From Piezodorus guildinii (taxonomy: Eukaryota > Arthropoda > Insecta > Hemiptera > Pentatomidae): a DNA stretch of 64,000 nt. The stretch covers positions 132,880,951 to 132,944,950 of the forward strand of contig CM041292.1 in NCBI GenBank assembly GCA_023052935.1. The letters run 5' to 3'. Within the stretch, counting starts at the first letter, position 1, and every line of letters begins with the position of its first letter. The notes beneath the pieces were generated by a model. The model was not told where the DNA came from. It saw nothing but the letters and a program-made list of their open reading frames with translations, and ran no database searches. Below are positions 45,270 through 57,057 of this stretch, one piece after another. The position numbers were made by a program, and so were the translations under genes.

Positions 45270-45392
45270 GGATCACTTGTAGCTGGGTGGCTAGCATAAC
45301 AGCCTCATATGCCAAAGGGCACGAGTTAAAACCCGCAAGTCGTCCTAGGATTTTTTATATGGGAGTAAAAAAAAAACTCGGATGTCCCCTAG

Positions 45393-45953
45393 GGCCACTT
45401 TAACGTGACAACCTCAACGTTAACGACAAACATAAGTAATAGATGATATGTAGTAAATAAATAATGATGCATGAATGAATTAGTATAATTAATTTTTTCA
45501 ACCATATATACATCAGAAATTATGATTTTACACTTAAGATCCTATTTACTACTGGACGATGATATGAGAAGTACGATATTATAGGCAACAATTAAGCAGT
45601 TATATGTCGCGAGAATGTTAAATCTAACGTAGTTGCACCAATCATTGTTGGAATTTGAGTATCATTCTGACAATCCAAATTGAACGTTTCTTTCATAACT
45701 TTAATAACGTCGATCATTTTTAGATGCGTCGATGTTAAAGTCACCACAACAATATTGGAGTTTCCGAATTGACTTCTAACATATGTGGTACATAATTTCT
45801 ATTCGATATATACAGGACCATCAGCACGCGTCACAGACACTACCCCCACTCCTTGACGATAAACTCTGACTCTTGCGCATGCGCACACGCTCATGGTAAA
45901 GGGACACAACTTTTTCGTTCATGCACCCATTAATTTATAAGACGTTGTGACGT
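45393..45953 (-). mobile_element. Insert in SINE1, possible DNA element with endonuclease remnant
   Basis: The ends are loosely inverted (left TTTAACGTGACAAC, right inverted TTTGACGTCACAAC). It contains the coding remnant at 45592-45760. The class is unknown. Confidence 0.4.
45592..45760 (-). pseudogene. Endonuclease-like (Exo_endo_phos) remnant
   Basis: On the minus strand one frame gives GDFNID (phosphodiesterase motif), then after a frame change MKETFNLDCQND and GATTLDLTFSRHI, stopping at 45592-45594. GDFN and a terminal T.DL.F.R pattern recall endonuclease domains in Helitron-like and non-LTR proteins. It is too short for a firm family. Confidence 0.45.
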
Positions 45954-46229
45954 CAAAATCCGTAGTTTTGTCGTCCTTCGAAGGGGACGTTAAAGTGTGC
46001 GATATCAGGTACTCGTTAAAGATCCGTATCGTAATAAAACCTGGTTAGGCAAAATTTAAGACCTCCACAGTAGCATCATCCGATTAGCCATAGTAGCATA
46101 AAGTTACGCTAAATAAATAAACAAACAAAGAATTTATTTGTATCTTTAAATTTATTTTAAAATTCTTACATTGGTTTTAACAACGGAGGTAAGTGAAAGT
46201 CGTGTGTTGCGCGCACCAGATTTTTTCTT

Positions 46230-47945
46230 GCAATTTTTTTTTTTTTTTTTACCATAAATTAAATCTCCCAAAGCGATAAAGTCAGTAGACAGAGATTTTT
46301 AAATATAAATGACACCTCATTCTAATTTCCCCCCTCGCAAAGCAGTCTACTAGGAAAGAATAGAAGATCTATTCCGCTGATGGAAAGTTATCTTTTGAGG
46401 AAAAAAGTTATTTCAAAATCTGCCGGTATGGAGAGTTAAAATTAAAAACAGCATTACTAACTCTCATTAGTACTCCTTCAAGAGGATAAAATACTCACAA
46501 TAAAACGAAAACAGAGTCAGAATAATCCTGCAAGGGTTGACTTTTATAACGTGTAGGGACAACTGAATTAATTTCCACCTACTCTCTTTGACTCCCTGGT
46601 GAGTAAACTGTATGAAAACCTGTCCTTTAGGCCCTAGTTGAAGTACACAAGAATGTTAAGCACCCCTAAAAGCACACAAATAAACATTATGTCACTTAAG
46701 TGAATACAAACATTTACATGACACGCGTGGAAAAAACATTTTTGTGCATATAAACATAACCATTTAAGTTTAAAGCACATTCATTTCTACTTTAATAAAC
46801 TGAAAAGAGTTATCTGTGGTTTCTATCTAGAAAATAATCTCGTATTTATATAATACTGGCTTAAAATAACTTATAGGCATAAATTGCATTTATTTATCAT
46901 TTATATACAACCTTTTTTTAATGGAAATATACGTTTTAGGTTTTTTTTTTGTCTAAATAACTAAGTACCGAAAAATGTATGCATAATTTCAAATAAATTT
47001 TAAAAATTTGGTCTCATATCACTTTTACTACCCATCGTTTTGCAAACAAATTGTAATATATCGTAATAAATAAATATTATTAAATAAAGAAAAAGATTTT
47101 AATAAAAAAAAGGACATTGATTAATAGACAAATAAATGAGAGATTTTTTTGTTTCCTGTAAAACTTACTAAAATTTGCATAGCAAACTTTGCAATTGAGA
47201 GCCTCAACTGTGGATACTGAATTAACTGTTGATTTTATTAGTTTCAACTAGTTTTATGTTAAAGCAAAACTCATAGTACATCTTAAAAATGCCATATGAC
47301 TTGATAATATAATTAAACTTATACTAATAAAGCAATATCACATAATTAGTAAACAAATTAACAAGTGAAAATAAATAACCGTAATGATATCACCAAATTA
47401 AAATATAAAGTAACGTAAAGGGTAATGACCAAACACAAAAATAAAAACAGTAATTACATTTAAGACAGTTTTTCCTTCCCAGACCAGTCTGACCCTTAAA
47501 CATGAAAAACATTTTTTTTTTTTAATGATTATAACTCATGAAACTACAATTACGACATTTCTTTGAGAAAATCTTGCGGAATTCCTTTCAAGAGAGCAAA
47601 TTGGGGTTTCCATAACTTGTTAGCAATCCAAGAGCAAGATGAGTGCTTGAGAACTTGAAGGGGGTCCCCTCTCAGCTTAACTTTGGCTTCCTTTATTACT
47701 TACTCTAAGCTTGCTTGAGGGTTATTAAACCATTTCTTTTTTAAATGCCTTCTCATTTATTTCTATATATTTTTACTTCAAGTAAAAGAAGATCTCTAAG
47801 CGCGATCTAACTCTAATTTAATGGTTAGAATTAGATCAAAAATAAAAGACAAACCTTGATTTTCAAAATAATTATGAATGCTGTTTATTTTGAATTTTTT
47901 TTTCTATCAACATGTTTGATTGCCTGTTTGAGACAGTAGTATATT
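46230..47945. other. No recognisable gene
   Basis: AT-rich DNA; no shared repeat or motif-bearing frame was seen. Confidence 0.4.
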
Positions 47946-47950
47946 TTACG

Positions 47951-48407
47951 TTCACTTACCTATAAATAAAATATATAATAAGGGAATGTATTGCGATCGT
48001 GAAAATAATAATTACTATACTATCTTGTCAGTATTGATACAATTTGAGCGAATTCGAATAACAACGAAAGAAGAAAAGTGTTAACATATTTTATTTATGA
48101 AATTTTTGTGTTTTTGAACAATTAAATAGTAATATAGATTTATAATATACCGTTGGAAAGCTATAGATCTTTATAAAGAAATATTATCTAATAAACTAAC
48201 GGAAGATGTAAAGTTAAACTAACTGATTGTTGTAGATAAAAATAGAATATATTATTTATTTTAATTAATTAATTATTAACACATATTTATATCGAAACTT
48301 ATATCATTAATTATTTGATCTTTTTTTATCTCTAAGTTTATTTAAACAATTCTTAAATTAATTTTAACATTGGAGGTAAGTTTAAGTGGTGTGTTGCGCG
48401 CACCAGA
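47951..48407 (-). repeat. CTGGTGCG repeat, internally deleted
   Basis: The reverse complement starts TCTGGTGCGCGCAACACACC at 48407. CCAACGGTATATTATAAATC lies near 48160 and it ends with GATCGCAATACATTCCC and GGTAAGTGAACG at the left. At about 457 bp it lacks the middle of the full-length copy. Confidence 0.75.
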
Positions 48408-48591
48408 TTTTTTTTATTATTGAGAGATTTAGTATCAAAATAATTTAGTTGTGGATCTACAGCTACACACGGTCATAACCTAATGTTCTTATTTATTTTT
48501 TTATCCCATTTTGTGGCTTCCTTTGTTTTCTCTCTCAATTTCATCAGGTGTCCTTCATGGTATAGATTCTTCAGGCACATAGAAATGATGT

Positions 48592-49457
48592 AGGGGAGAA
48601 GTGGCATAAAATAGCCAGTTAACTAAACGGAGCAAAAAATTAGACTTTTTATAAAAGAAATGACGATTTTTTTTTTCAAAACTATTCTTTATTTTCTTAA
48701 GAAGGTTATTCCGTACAGGAAAATCTTAAAAACTATAAAAAAGTTAACGAAATATTCATTTTGAAAAGATGAGTATTTTGGCTCTTTTAAAACAATTGGG
48801 TAGTGAAAGAGCTACTTGAAGTTATACACGATACATTTAAGACGGGTGCAGTTTTGTTTACGGACTGACTCTTTTCTAGAACTTCATTGACTTCTTCTTT
48901 AATTACCCATTTTTCAGGTCTTCTTTGTTTTTTTGGATCAGGCTTTTCCATAATAAAATTTCTGTAGCAAATAATTTAATGATAAATGAAAAAATTGCAT
49001 ATTTAGTATTATTTTATTTTATCTGCAAAATTTAAATGCAGGGTTAAGGAAGAGTCAGCTCTTTCAAGGCCTATTCACCCGACTCTTTCATGACTGGTAT
49101 TTGAAATAAATAAAACCTACAAATTGACAATATAAAAACATTACCGGCTCAGTTTTTATGAAGCTTAGAGGTCAAATGTATGTACAAACTCAATCTTATA
49201 TCCATTTACCTATATTGTTTTACAATAAAATACTAAAAACAACTAAAATGAAGCAAAATAATTACTTATTAGTTCCAAAAACTTTGATTCGATGTAGCAG
49301 TGCCCGCTGGCTATGAAGAACTGTCAAATGTTTGTGGGTGACGGGGAATCAGTGCTGCCACTTAAAAATAAAATCACCAACCGAATTCGTTTCAAAACTA
49401 TCAAAATAATCTAAGTACCTCTTTCAAAACCTGGCTCTTTCATGCCACTTCTCCCCT
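48592..49457. mobile_element. Unclassified DNA element with ~28-bp TIRs
   Basis: AGGGGAGAAGTGGCATAAAA at 48592 and its inverted partner ending 49457 (inverted: AGGGGAGAAGTGGCATGAAA) continue as (A)TAGCCAGTT / GAGCCAGGTT, giving TIRs of about 28 bp with a few mismatches. The interior is AT-rich. A minus-strand frame near 48955-48850 begins MEKPDPKKQRRPEKWVIKEE but is short and unassigned. No TSD of 2-10 bp was found. Confidence 0.6.
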
Positions 49458-49459
49458 CT

Positions 49460-50450
49460 TGCACAGGATCTCAACTCTTCAGTTCCAAAGGATGAACGAG
49501 CTGAAAATGTTGATGTGGTTTAAGTATCTATTAATATTTCGCATGCCACAACTGCAGAATAGAAAAAATTCGTTAACCTTAGGGCTTAACGCGAAATTCG
49601 CTGATCCGGGCAAGGAATTTCGTGAACGAATGTTGAGGAAAGACCCATTCTGCCATCACGCGACATCATTAAACTGAAAGCAATTCTAAATGGATGTTGA
49701 ATTGAAAAGAAATGGGAGATACTATTAATGTAATGGAGTTTTTACTAGTTCACTCCCTCTCGATAGTTCCCTAGCACTTCTACCCAGCCTCCTCTATTAA
49801 GGAAGTTATTTCCTATAGCGATGTCTTCCGCTGCAAGGGCCGATGGATCGACGGCCTGAGACCGGACGGAAGGCCCTTTGTTGGCTGTTGTCGAAATGAC
49901 TGTTATTCTTGCGCGGGAACCCGAGCGCGACCATTTCTATGGATTAGCTTTTAGATGGACCCCCCTTTTTGTGAACATAATACCATTCGTTCCTGATGTG
50001 GTGCCCCGGTTTCGTCATCGGAGGATGATTCAAAAGGTGGCCTTCTGACCTTGTTCAAACCAGACTGCAAAATATATAATGTGGACACATATTTCCTGAT
50101 TATGAATTAAACTTAAATACTCAGTGGTGGTTCCAGGAACAATGTTTTGGGGGAGAAATGTAGAGGTAAGATAACTATCTTACAACTATGTAAACTAGAT
50201 GCTTTCAAAAAGTCAAGCAGTCTTACTATATTGCAGTAATTCACTAGTATAGATAGAAAAACATGCATATAGAAAAAAAAAAATTATAAATCCCTTAAGA
50301 ATAACATCATATTTCAACAATAAATAAGAGCAACTATTTATAGCCAAGAGTTAAGCCCAAGAAAACATAAAACAAGTTAAAAGTTAGAATAAAAAATAAA
50401 ATAATTATATATTCTTTATTTACTCTCCGCTATTTATTTACTTCTCAGCA
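49460..50450. other. GC-richer unassigned stretch
   Basis: About 49700-50080 has noticeably higher GC than its surroundings and a plus-strand stretch with few stops (around GPLLAVVEMTVILARE). No family, splice structure or start is evident; it could be a host exon or an old element. Confidence 0.25.
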
Positions 50451-50451
50451 C

Positions 50452-50716
50452 TAGTATATTGTTCTCCAGATCCAGGGTTCGAATATTATTTATTTATCAG
50501 TTAATTCAGCCGAGGGAAGGGGGGGGGACCCTAGGGTGTCGAGAACCTCCTGGGGCAGACCAAGCCTCTTTAAAGTGGGTATCCAAATTGGAGAAAAACC
50601 TGGCGGCTGATCGTGATCAAGGCCTAATGACCTCATTGCACGGTCGTTGGAATAGGAACAGCACGAATCTCTATATGTACTGAGCCCAAGACCCTGTAGA
50701 GGTACAGGTTTTTTTG
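50452..50716 (+). repeat. SINE2, head partly lost
   Basis: It starts within the tRNA-like part (GTTCTCCAGATCCAGGGTTCG). The body matches 20271-20612 and it ends AGACCCTGTAGAGGTACAGG then T7. It again ends in T, not A. Confidence 0.8.
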
Positions 50717-50719
50717 CTG

Positions 50720-52210
50720 TTTTTTTTATTCTGAGATAAGTCCCTTTAGGTCGGGGAGGGGTTTGATGGCAGATTACAAGATTATTAAAGTCCCTTTAAA
50801 ATAATATTACATAACAATTAAAAGAGAACATCAGTATCTTAGGGTAAATAAATATTTAAAAAAATATAAATAACAAATAAAAGCGATCATTTAATAGTTA
50901 GCTTATTATAGTGCCCCTCCTCTCTGCTTCATTTAGTGATTTTCATTAAAATTAGCATATATATATATATTTTTTTTTTTAATTATTATTATTATTTATT
51001 TATAGGAAGTAATTGAATAGACGGGATTTTAAAGTCGGAAGAGTATCGGAGTGACGAATGTGAGATGCTATTTATATTTCACAAGAACGAGAATCGGATA
51101 AGGAAAGATCTGTTCGATTCTGTGCGAAGATGCGGTACGATTCGGTATTATATCAAGTCTCAAGGCCGCGCAAGGGTGTTGTTGGAGTGGATGGAGGATT
51201 TAATTTAAAATATAACCGAGATGGACAATGGCCTAAGATTAATATAAATATATCATTAATAGGAATAAAATTCTTCAAATTACAATATAATAGACATGAA
51301 GTAGACGTTAACAAATGTATATTTAAATAACCTAATATTATTAATTTATTTTTCTGGGTGGTAATTTTGGGAGTGGAATTCCGCTCTTTTTTCTTCGTTT
51401 AGTAATCTGCTATTCAATTTAAAAAGTTAAACCTAATGTTTGTATGGAATTATATTGAAAACAAAAACAAGAGGGGAAAAAAATGGTGATCAATAGTGAA
51501 ATTAATAACTCAGTTGTAAGTATTAATTCTAAAAAAAAAAAAAAAAACGTATAAAAAAATTCGTAAATGTGCAATATATAGAAAAGGGTATAATACATAG
51601 AAAGTATTGTGAACATGATAATTTACGAATCTGAGTTTTAAGCTAATTTATATATATTACTTTTTAGAGTTAAAATAACCAAGTCTTCCAATTATTTCAT
51701 CATTAGTGTGTCTATGGTAAGCCTCTAGGCGAAAATCAATAGGATTATAAATGCTGTTGATATCAGATATGCCAACATAATACCACTATTATATCAGGCT
51801 TGGTTGCATCAGCCGCATAAACAATTAAATAACAAGGTTTTATGTTTGGACTAAACAAGCAAACACTTCTAAGAACAGTAGGTAGGACATCTCTCATCCA
51901 ACATTCGGCTCCTGGTTACCTACAGAGATAATCACACTACACCCTATCATTAGCAGCAGGGGCAAAAAATCAACAACTCGGAGGAAACTAGATATTAGTT
52001 TTTTCTTGGTTGTAGGTCGTTGTTGTATCCCCTCTTTTTCAAAGGTTAAAACATAAAACCACACAAATCATTTTGTTGCTGCCTAAGTACAGTATTCAAT
52101 AACTTATTTTCGTATTTTAATACCGTCAAAATATATTTATTTTTTTCCAAAACAAAAAAATTAAAAATAAATTAACTTTTTATATAAAATGAAGAGTTCA
52201 TACTGAGTTA
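50720..52210. other. No recognisable gene
   Basis: AT-rich DNA with short frames only; nothing assignable. Confidence 0.4.
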
Positions 52211-52215
52211 AAAAA

Positions 52216-52665
52216 TCTGGTGCGGGCAACACACGACTTTCACTTACCTCCGTTTTTAGAATCGTTTAAAGAATTTTCAAATACAGTAAGAGATAAAAAT
52301 GAGTGAAACCATTAAATAATTGGTTAAATGGAATTTCTATAAAAACATGTGTTTTATTAAAAAATCTATTATATCATTAGCAAAAATAATCACTTAGTTT
52401 TATCGGCTTTTTATCACTCTATTGAATTTTAAAAGCTTGTTTATGAGATAATATTTTTTCTAAAATCTTTAGCTTTCCAACGGTATATTATACATGTATA
52501 TCACTGTTCTTTAGTTAAAAAACAAGAAAAATATCATTAAAAAAATATTTTTTTCAGTGTTTTCTTTAGTTGGGTATCGAATTCATTCAATTTATATATT
52601 TACTTGTTTTTCATCAGTAGTAACAAGATAATATAGTTTCATAAATTAGGTATTTTGGAAACGAT
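52216..52665 (+). repeat. CTGGTGCG repeat, 3'-truncated
   Basis: TCTGGTGCGGGCAACACACG start, TTTCCAACGGTATATTATAC near 52475, then ends where Penelope-like sequence begins. Confidence 0.75.
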
Positions 52666-52699
52666 CTCTTCTTTTTGATAATTATTCATTTATTTCTCA

Positions 52700-52750
52700 T
52701 ACATAATTTAATTAACGTTTCGGGGCTAACAATGCCTCATCTTCAGAATT
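52700..52750 (-). mobile_element. Penelope-like hammerhead-type fragment
   Basis: On the minus strand: CTGAAGATGAGGC, loop ATTGTTA, GCCCCGAAACGTTAA. Stem II is GGC/GCC-based; the first core strand is CTGAAGA instead of CTGATGA. Confidence 0.45.
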
Positions 52751-53039
52751 TACAGTAAAAAATAAATACATCTTCCAATATTGTCAAAAACCTTTTATAA
52801 GTTAAAAATTCTTATTTACTTAAATAATGGTCAGGTTTTTAAATATCTCTTGGTTATTAAAAATTTAACATTTTATTTAATAATTTCATATTTTACTAAA
52901 CTTTTTAAACACAGGCTAGGAGTAGACTATTAAATAGTACAAGCCATGTTTTTTTAAGTAAGAACTGTTTTGGAGTTAAAAAAAGACGTGCAAAGATATC
53001 ACTGTCATTTTATTTTTACATGAAAGCCTGTACCTTAAT

Positions 53040-53353
53040 CTACTTTTCTACATAATCTTTATGAATTTTGAGGCACTTGTCATAACGGGGCACCAGTTTT
53101 TGAATACTCTCCTAAAACAATTCTGCTGCCTGACTTGTTAACCACTGCATCACAAATGTTTTGACTTCGTTATCGTCTTGAAGACGCCGACCGCCCAGGT
53201 GTCTTTCAAGTGCAGGAACATATGGTAGTCGCTGGGCGCTAGATCAGGGCTGTATGGAGGATGATCTAGAGTTTTCCATTTGAATGATTTGATGAGATCT
53301 TTGTTCCGATTAGCCGCATGTGGATGGGCATTGTCATGCAGAAAAAACGACAC
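53040..53353 (-). pseudogene. Mariner transposase C-terminal fragment, left
   Basis: SFFLHDNAHPHAANRNKDLI and DHPPYSPDLAPSDYHMFLHL are diagnostic of mariner DD34D transposases, with both the HDN Asp and the SDYH Asp present. A frame change near 53190 leads into the terminal LTSQAAEL and IQKLVPRYDKCLK part, with a stop at 53040-53042. The N-terminal half is absent. The subfamily differs from the copy at 36899. Confidence 0.85.
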
Positions 53354-53397
53354 CTTTCTTTACTCAACTTCCCACGTATTTTTAAGACGATAACTAT

Positions 53398-53523
53398 GCC
53401 AAAACATTTGTAATGCAGTGGTTAACAAGTCAGGCGGTAGAATGTTTTGAGGAGGGTATTCAAAAACTGGTGCCACGTTATGACAAGTGCCTCAAAATTC
53501 ATGGAAATTATGTAGAAAAGTAG
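53398..53523 (+). pseudogene. Mariner transposase C-terminus, right (inverted copy)
   Basis: The frame KTFVMQWLTSQAVECFEEGI continues through IQKLVPRYDKCLK and NYVEK with stop TAG at 53521-53523. It mirrors the end of the left fragment; it has no catalytic motif of its own. Confidence 0.75.
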
Positions 53524-53629
53524 ATTAAAGTACAGGCTTTCATGTAAAAATAAAATTATTGCGATATCCTTGCACGTCTTTTTTTATTTCCAAAACGGTA
53601 CTTACTTCAAAAACATACCTCGTATATTT

Positions 53630-54120
53630 CATTAAATGAATGGAAGAGAGAAAATATTTTTATTTGATTTTGTTCTGTCGGTAGACCAATTACTTTAACT
53701 TAAATTGCTCAGGCTATTTCAAATGATAACAATGGTTGAATATAAAAATCTGGGAAGTGGTTTGTTTTATATAGTGTAGAATAATAATTATTCTTTAAAT
53801 GCTGAGTTTGACAAATTCTAATTTCGAAACAAACAACTCTTCTTGAGAGAAAGTAAGGAAGACCTATTAACTGTTGCGGTTTGGATAAAAAAAAATAAAA
53901 ATAAAAAAATAAAATCGTAGCCGTGGGGTATATTTACTTCAAGCTTACATTGATATAATTATTTTTATTAAAATAATACATACCCTATAATTTCAATCTT
54001 GATCTGAAGGACAAGCAATTAAGATATTTAACAACGCTACCCGCATAGGTTTGATCAATAAAGTGTGTCTCTGTAAATCAGTAACAAGCATGAGGGGAGA
54101 TAAATTATATTAGTAAAACA
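53630..54120. other. No recognisable gene
   Basis: AT-rich; no motif-bearing frame or shared repeat was seen. Confidence 0.4.
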
Positions 54121-54132
54121 CATTTTATTAAT

Positions 54133-54370
54133 AATGGAATAATCAGGAGCCAGTCATTTTTTCAATTTTCCAAAGATTCGGCTCAAGCTTGTGAGCCATC
54201 ATCGGGGCATTACTGAGCGATGTCCAAGCATAAACTCCATATGCTTGGACTCCTTATAGAATTTATGCTTCTACATGGCTCAGTAATGCACTGATGGTGG
54301 CTCACAAGCATGAGCCTAAACGCTGGCAAAATTAAAAATTTTCGAAAAATGACTGACTCCTGATTATTCC
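54133..54370. mobile_element. Inverted pair of Penelope-like ends
   Basis: Two about 88-bp arms (54133-54219 minus, 54281-54370 plus) each run from TGGAATAATCAGG through a hammerhead-like motif (GATGATGGCTC, loop ACAAGCTT, GAGCCGAA on the left; CTGATGGTGGCTC, GAGCCTAAACGCTGGC on the right). About 60 bp separates them. The same unit occurs singly at 13232-13325. It resembles a collapsed inverted-repeat Penelope-like element with no coding part. Confidence 0.6.
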
Positions 54371-54444
54371 ACCTATCGACTTTACATACTCAATATAAAT
54401 TAATCATTATTTTATCATATCCCCTTAGTAAATTTTTACTATCA

Positions 54445-55297
54445 GTTATTATATACAGTAAGGGGAAAGTATTGCGATCGTGAAAATTTTCGAAATCCAG
54501 ATCAATATAGCTCTGGTGGTCGCTGTGTGTGTGTTTTGTGGTAACTCCCGGACGAAAATGAAAAGTCCTATGAAACTGAAATTTCATATTTAAGACAAAT
54601 ATACGCCGTAGACGTTACAAAACCTTTTTCATCAAAATTAGCTTTACCAAAATAGCCACTTTATACCATTCATTTTGGACCTTTTTTTCAATTTTCTTGA
54701 AAATGGTTCCGACGATTTTTGATTAAACTCGCCATTTCAGCTGTAAAATTTAATGGGCTTTAATATCATGTAGGTTTCATTCTGATTAAAATTGTCTGAC
54801 AGGGCTTAAATGCCGATATTTAAAATTGTCTTCCTCTAAAGTACCTTTAATTTTGTTGATTCTATAAACATGACTAATCATCTTGTTACTACTGATGAAA
54901 AACAGGTAAATATATGAATTGAATGAATTCGATACCCAACTAAAGGAAAAACTGAAAAAAATATTTTTTTAATGCAATTTTTCTTGTTTTTTAACTAAAG
55001 AACAGTGATATACATGTATGATATACCGTTGAAAAGCTAAAGATTTTAGAAAAAATATTATTTCATACACAAGCTTTTAAAAGTTAATAGAGAGTGATGA
55101 AAAGTCGATAAAACTAAAATAATAGCCGATAACATTTTAGAAAATAATATAATAGATTTTTTAATAAATACATGTTTCTATAGAAATTCCATTTAATTGA
55201 TTCTTCAATGGTTTTACTCATTTTTATCTCTTACGGTACTTGAAAATTCTTTAATCGATTTTGAAAACGATGGCAAGTGAAAGTTGCCCGCACCAGA
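54445..55297 (-). repeat. CTGGTGCG repeat, near full length
   Basis: 5' end at 55297 (reverse complement TCTGGTGCGGGCAACTTTC). The CAACGGTATATC block is near 55025, and the GACGAAAATGAAAAGTCC and GCGATCGTGAAAATTTTCG blocks lie towards the left end. It is the most complete minus-strand copy. Confidence 0.8.
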
Positions 55298-55570
55298 TTT
55301 TTCTGTATGTATATGATTATAATTAGTCCTAATAACTCCATGAAAAAATATTTAGGCGCATGTCATTGTTGCTACTGGGAAAGTTGAATGAAAACAGAAC
55401 ATATGAAAGTACAGAACAATATCATAGAAAACAAATGGAAAAGAAACAGTGAACAAAATCTTTAAATTATATTTCTACTATTACTAAGTTTTTCTACTAA
55501 GTATTTTAAAAACTAAACTTTAGTAATTTGGTACAAGAACGTAAATTTGAGAGAAATGCCCAAATGGCAG

Positions 55571-55960
55571 AATCGATATATATATTACATAGAATAAGGG
55601 ATAGTATTGTGATCATGAAAATATTGGAATTCAATTTTTTAACGGAAACATAAGTTGTATAAAACTGAAATCTCATATGGTATTAGCGTTTATGCCGGAG
55701 GTGTTACAGCAATGTTTTTTAAATAAATTTCCCAACCAGAAGTGTCACCGTTTTACGATTTTTCAAAGACGGCTCAAAAGATTTTGATGAATCTCGCTAT
55801 ATTGGTATAAAAATTAATAGGCTTTAATTTCATGTAGGTTTCATTCTAGTTGAAGTAGATGACAGGAACTTAAATACCGATACTTTTAGTTGTTCAGCAG
55901 AGTTTACGAAATCAGTAAACTTTCTTCTTCTAAAGTATATTAATTTTGTAGATTCGAAAA
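55571..55960 (-). repeat. CTGGTGCG repeat, 3' part cut by jockey insertion
   Basis: Its sequence (ATGTAGGTTTCATTCTAGTT; GATCATGAAAATATTGG) aligns with the left half of 54445-55297, up to AGATTCGAAAA, where the jockey poly-T begins. Confidence 0.7.
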
Positions 55961-56767
55961 TTTTTTTTCAACAATTTTTATTGAGTCCCCCAAATTCCAA
56001 TTTGGACATCAATAGTATGCTGAAAGATATCTTACATACTACATTCATACAATATTTACACGGCATAAAATTACAATAAAATATATACACAATAATGAAT
56101 CAATACAATAAAGTCAAGAATTCACTTATACCTATATACACATACACACACTCATACATACATCACATTGAGTGGAGAATCTAGCCAGTGCTAGAACTCC
56201 AATATATTTACAAAAGGTCGCGGGCCACTGCCGTTTCAACCTTCTAGATGGGTTGTATGGATGAGTGGAGCTGGATAGAGATTGAGCTAGAGGATTAGGA
56301 TGATGAATGAGGTTCTGGTGGAATTTGGAAAATTTGGATGGAATTAGGTCTGAAATAAATGGAACATTAAGGTCGTGGTGCAAGGTATAGTTGGAGACAT
56401 AATAAGGAGCATTTACTATTGTAAGGAGGACTTTGGATTGAAGGATTGAATGCGTTTGATGTTAGTACGTTTAGCTGTCCCCCACAGTTCAAGTCCGTAG
56501 ATCCAGATGGGCTTCAGTATTGTCTTGTAGATTAATAATTTGTTGTCCACTTGTTCAGATTTTCTGTTGAGTAGTCGGTATAACTGTCCGAATCGTCTGT
56601 TGAGTTCTTGTCTTTTAAGTCTTGTATGTGGGTTCCAAGTCAATCTTTTGTCAAGCAGTAAGCCAAGATACCGGACTGTATCTGAGAGAGGAATTGGTAA
56701 TGAGTTGAAATAAACTGGCGGACAGGGTTTTCGTCAAAGAGTAAAGGTTATGTGTTTACATTTGGCT
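55961..56767 (-). mobile_element. Jockey family A, 5'-truncated and frameshifted
   Basis: The 3' UTR and ORF2 C-terminal quarter are closely similar to 4680-5517. ORF2 pieces are 56643-56416 (LTWNPHTRLKRQ) and 56383-56132 (NVPFISDLIPSKFSKFH). Frame changes occur near 56400 and in RLKRQWP-ATF at the end, plus a small deletion. The 5' break is near 56767. No TSD was seen, although CTGTCAAATACT near the junction is repeated at 56790-56801. Confidence 0.85.
56132..56762 (-). pseudogene. Jockey ORF2 C-terminal remnant
   Basis: Covers the region after the RT catalytic core, in two or three frames; no catalytic motif remains. See the enclosing element. Confidence 0.8.
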
Positions 56768-56803
56768 GTCAAATACTTGACCTAGCCTGCTGTCAAATAC
56801 TAA

Positions 56804-57005
56804 TATATATATTTTTTTTTTTATTAATTTATTTTATTAAGTGATAATACAATCTCTGCCACCTTCTGGGGCAATGAGTATTACAGATAGAATAAATCAT
56901 TCATCCCATATGTACATTGTAAAGAAAATTAAAGAAAACAAAATTAATAAATATTAAACAAAAAAAATAAAATAAAAAAAAAAAATATATATATATAAAA
57001 AAATA

Positions 57006-57057
<52 letters not shown>

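Larger units (their letters stand above)
45270..46130 (+). repeat. SINE1 split by a 0.56-kb insert
   Basis: The head half (45270-45392: GATCACTTGTAGCTGGGTGG and a mutated B box) and the body half (45954-46130: GTCGTCCTTCGAAGGGGACG through CATCATCCGATTAGCC and the AAATAAATAAAC tail) are separated by unrelated DNA. A 10-bp TSD encloses the whole. Confidence 0.78.
45045..46220 (-). repeat. CTGGTGCG repeat, split by a SINE1
   Basis: The 5' end lies at 46220 (reverse complement TCTGGTGCGCGCAACACACG). The repeat runs left to 46131, is interrupted by SINE1 (45270-46130), and resumes at 45269 down to about 45045, where CCAACGGTATAT is present. Confidence 0.75.
52944..53619. mobile_element. Palindromic mariner: two 3' halves head to head
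   Basis: Outer ends match as inverted repeats (left TGTTTTTTTAAGTAAGAACT; right, inverted, TGTTTTTGAAGTAAGTACCG). They continue inward as inverted copies of the transposase C-terminal coding region, arms about 52944-53182 and 53381-53619. The left copy extends further into the transposase (to 53353). The outer right end abuts TA; the left has CA. A normal 5' half is missing. Confidence 0.75.
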
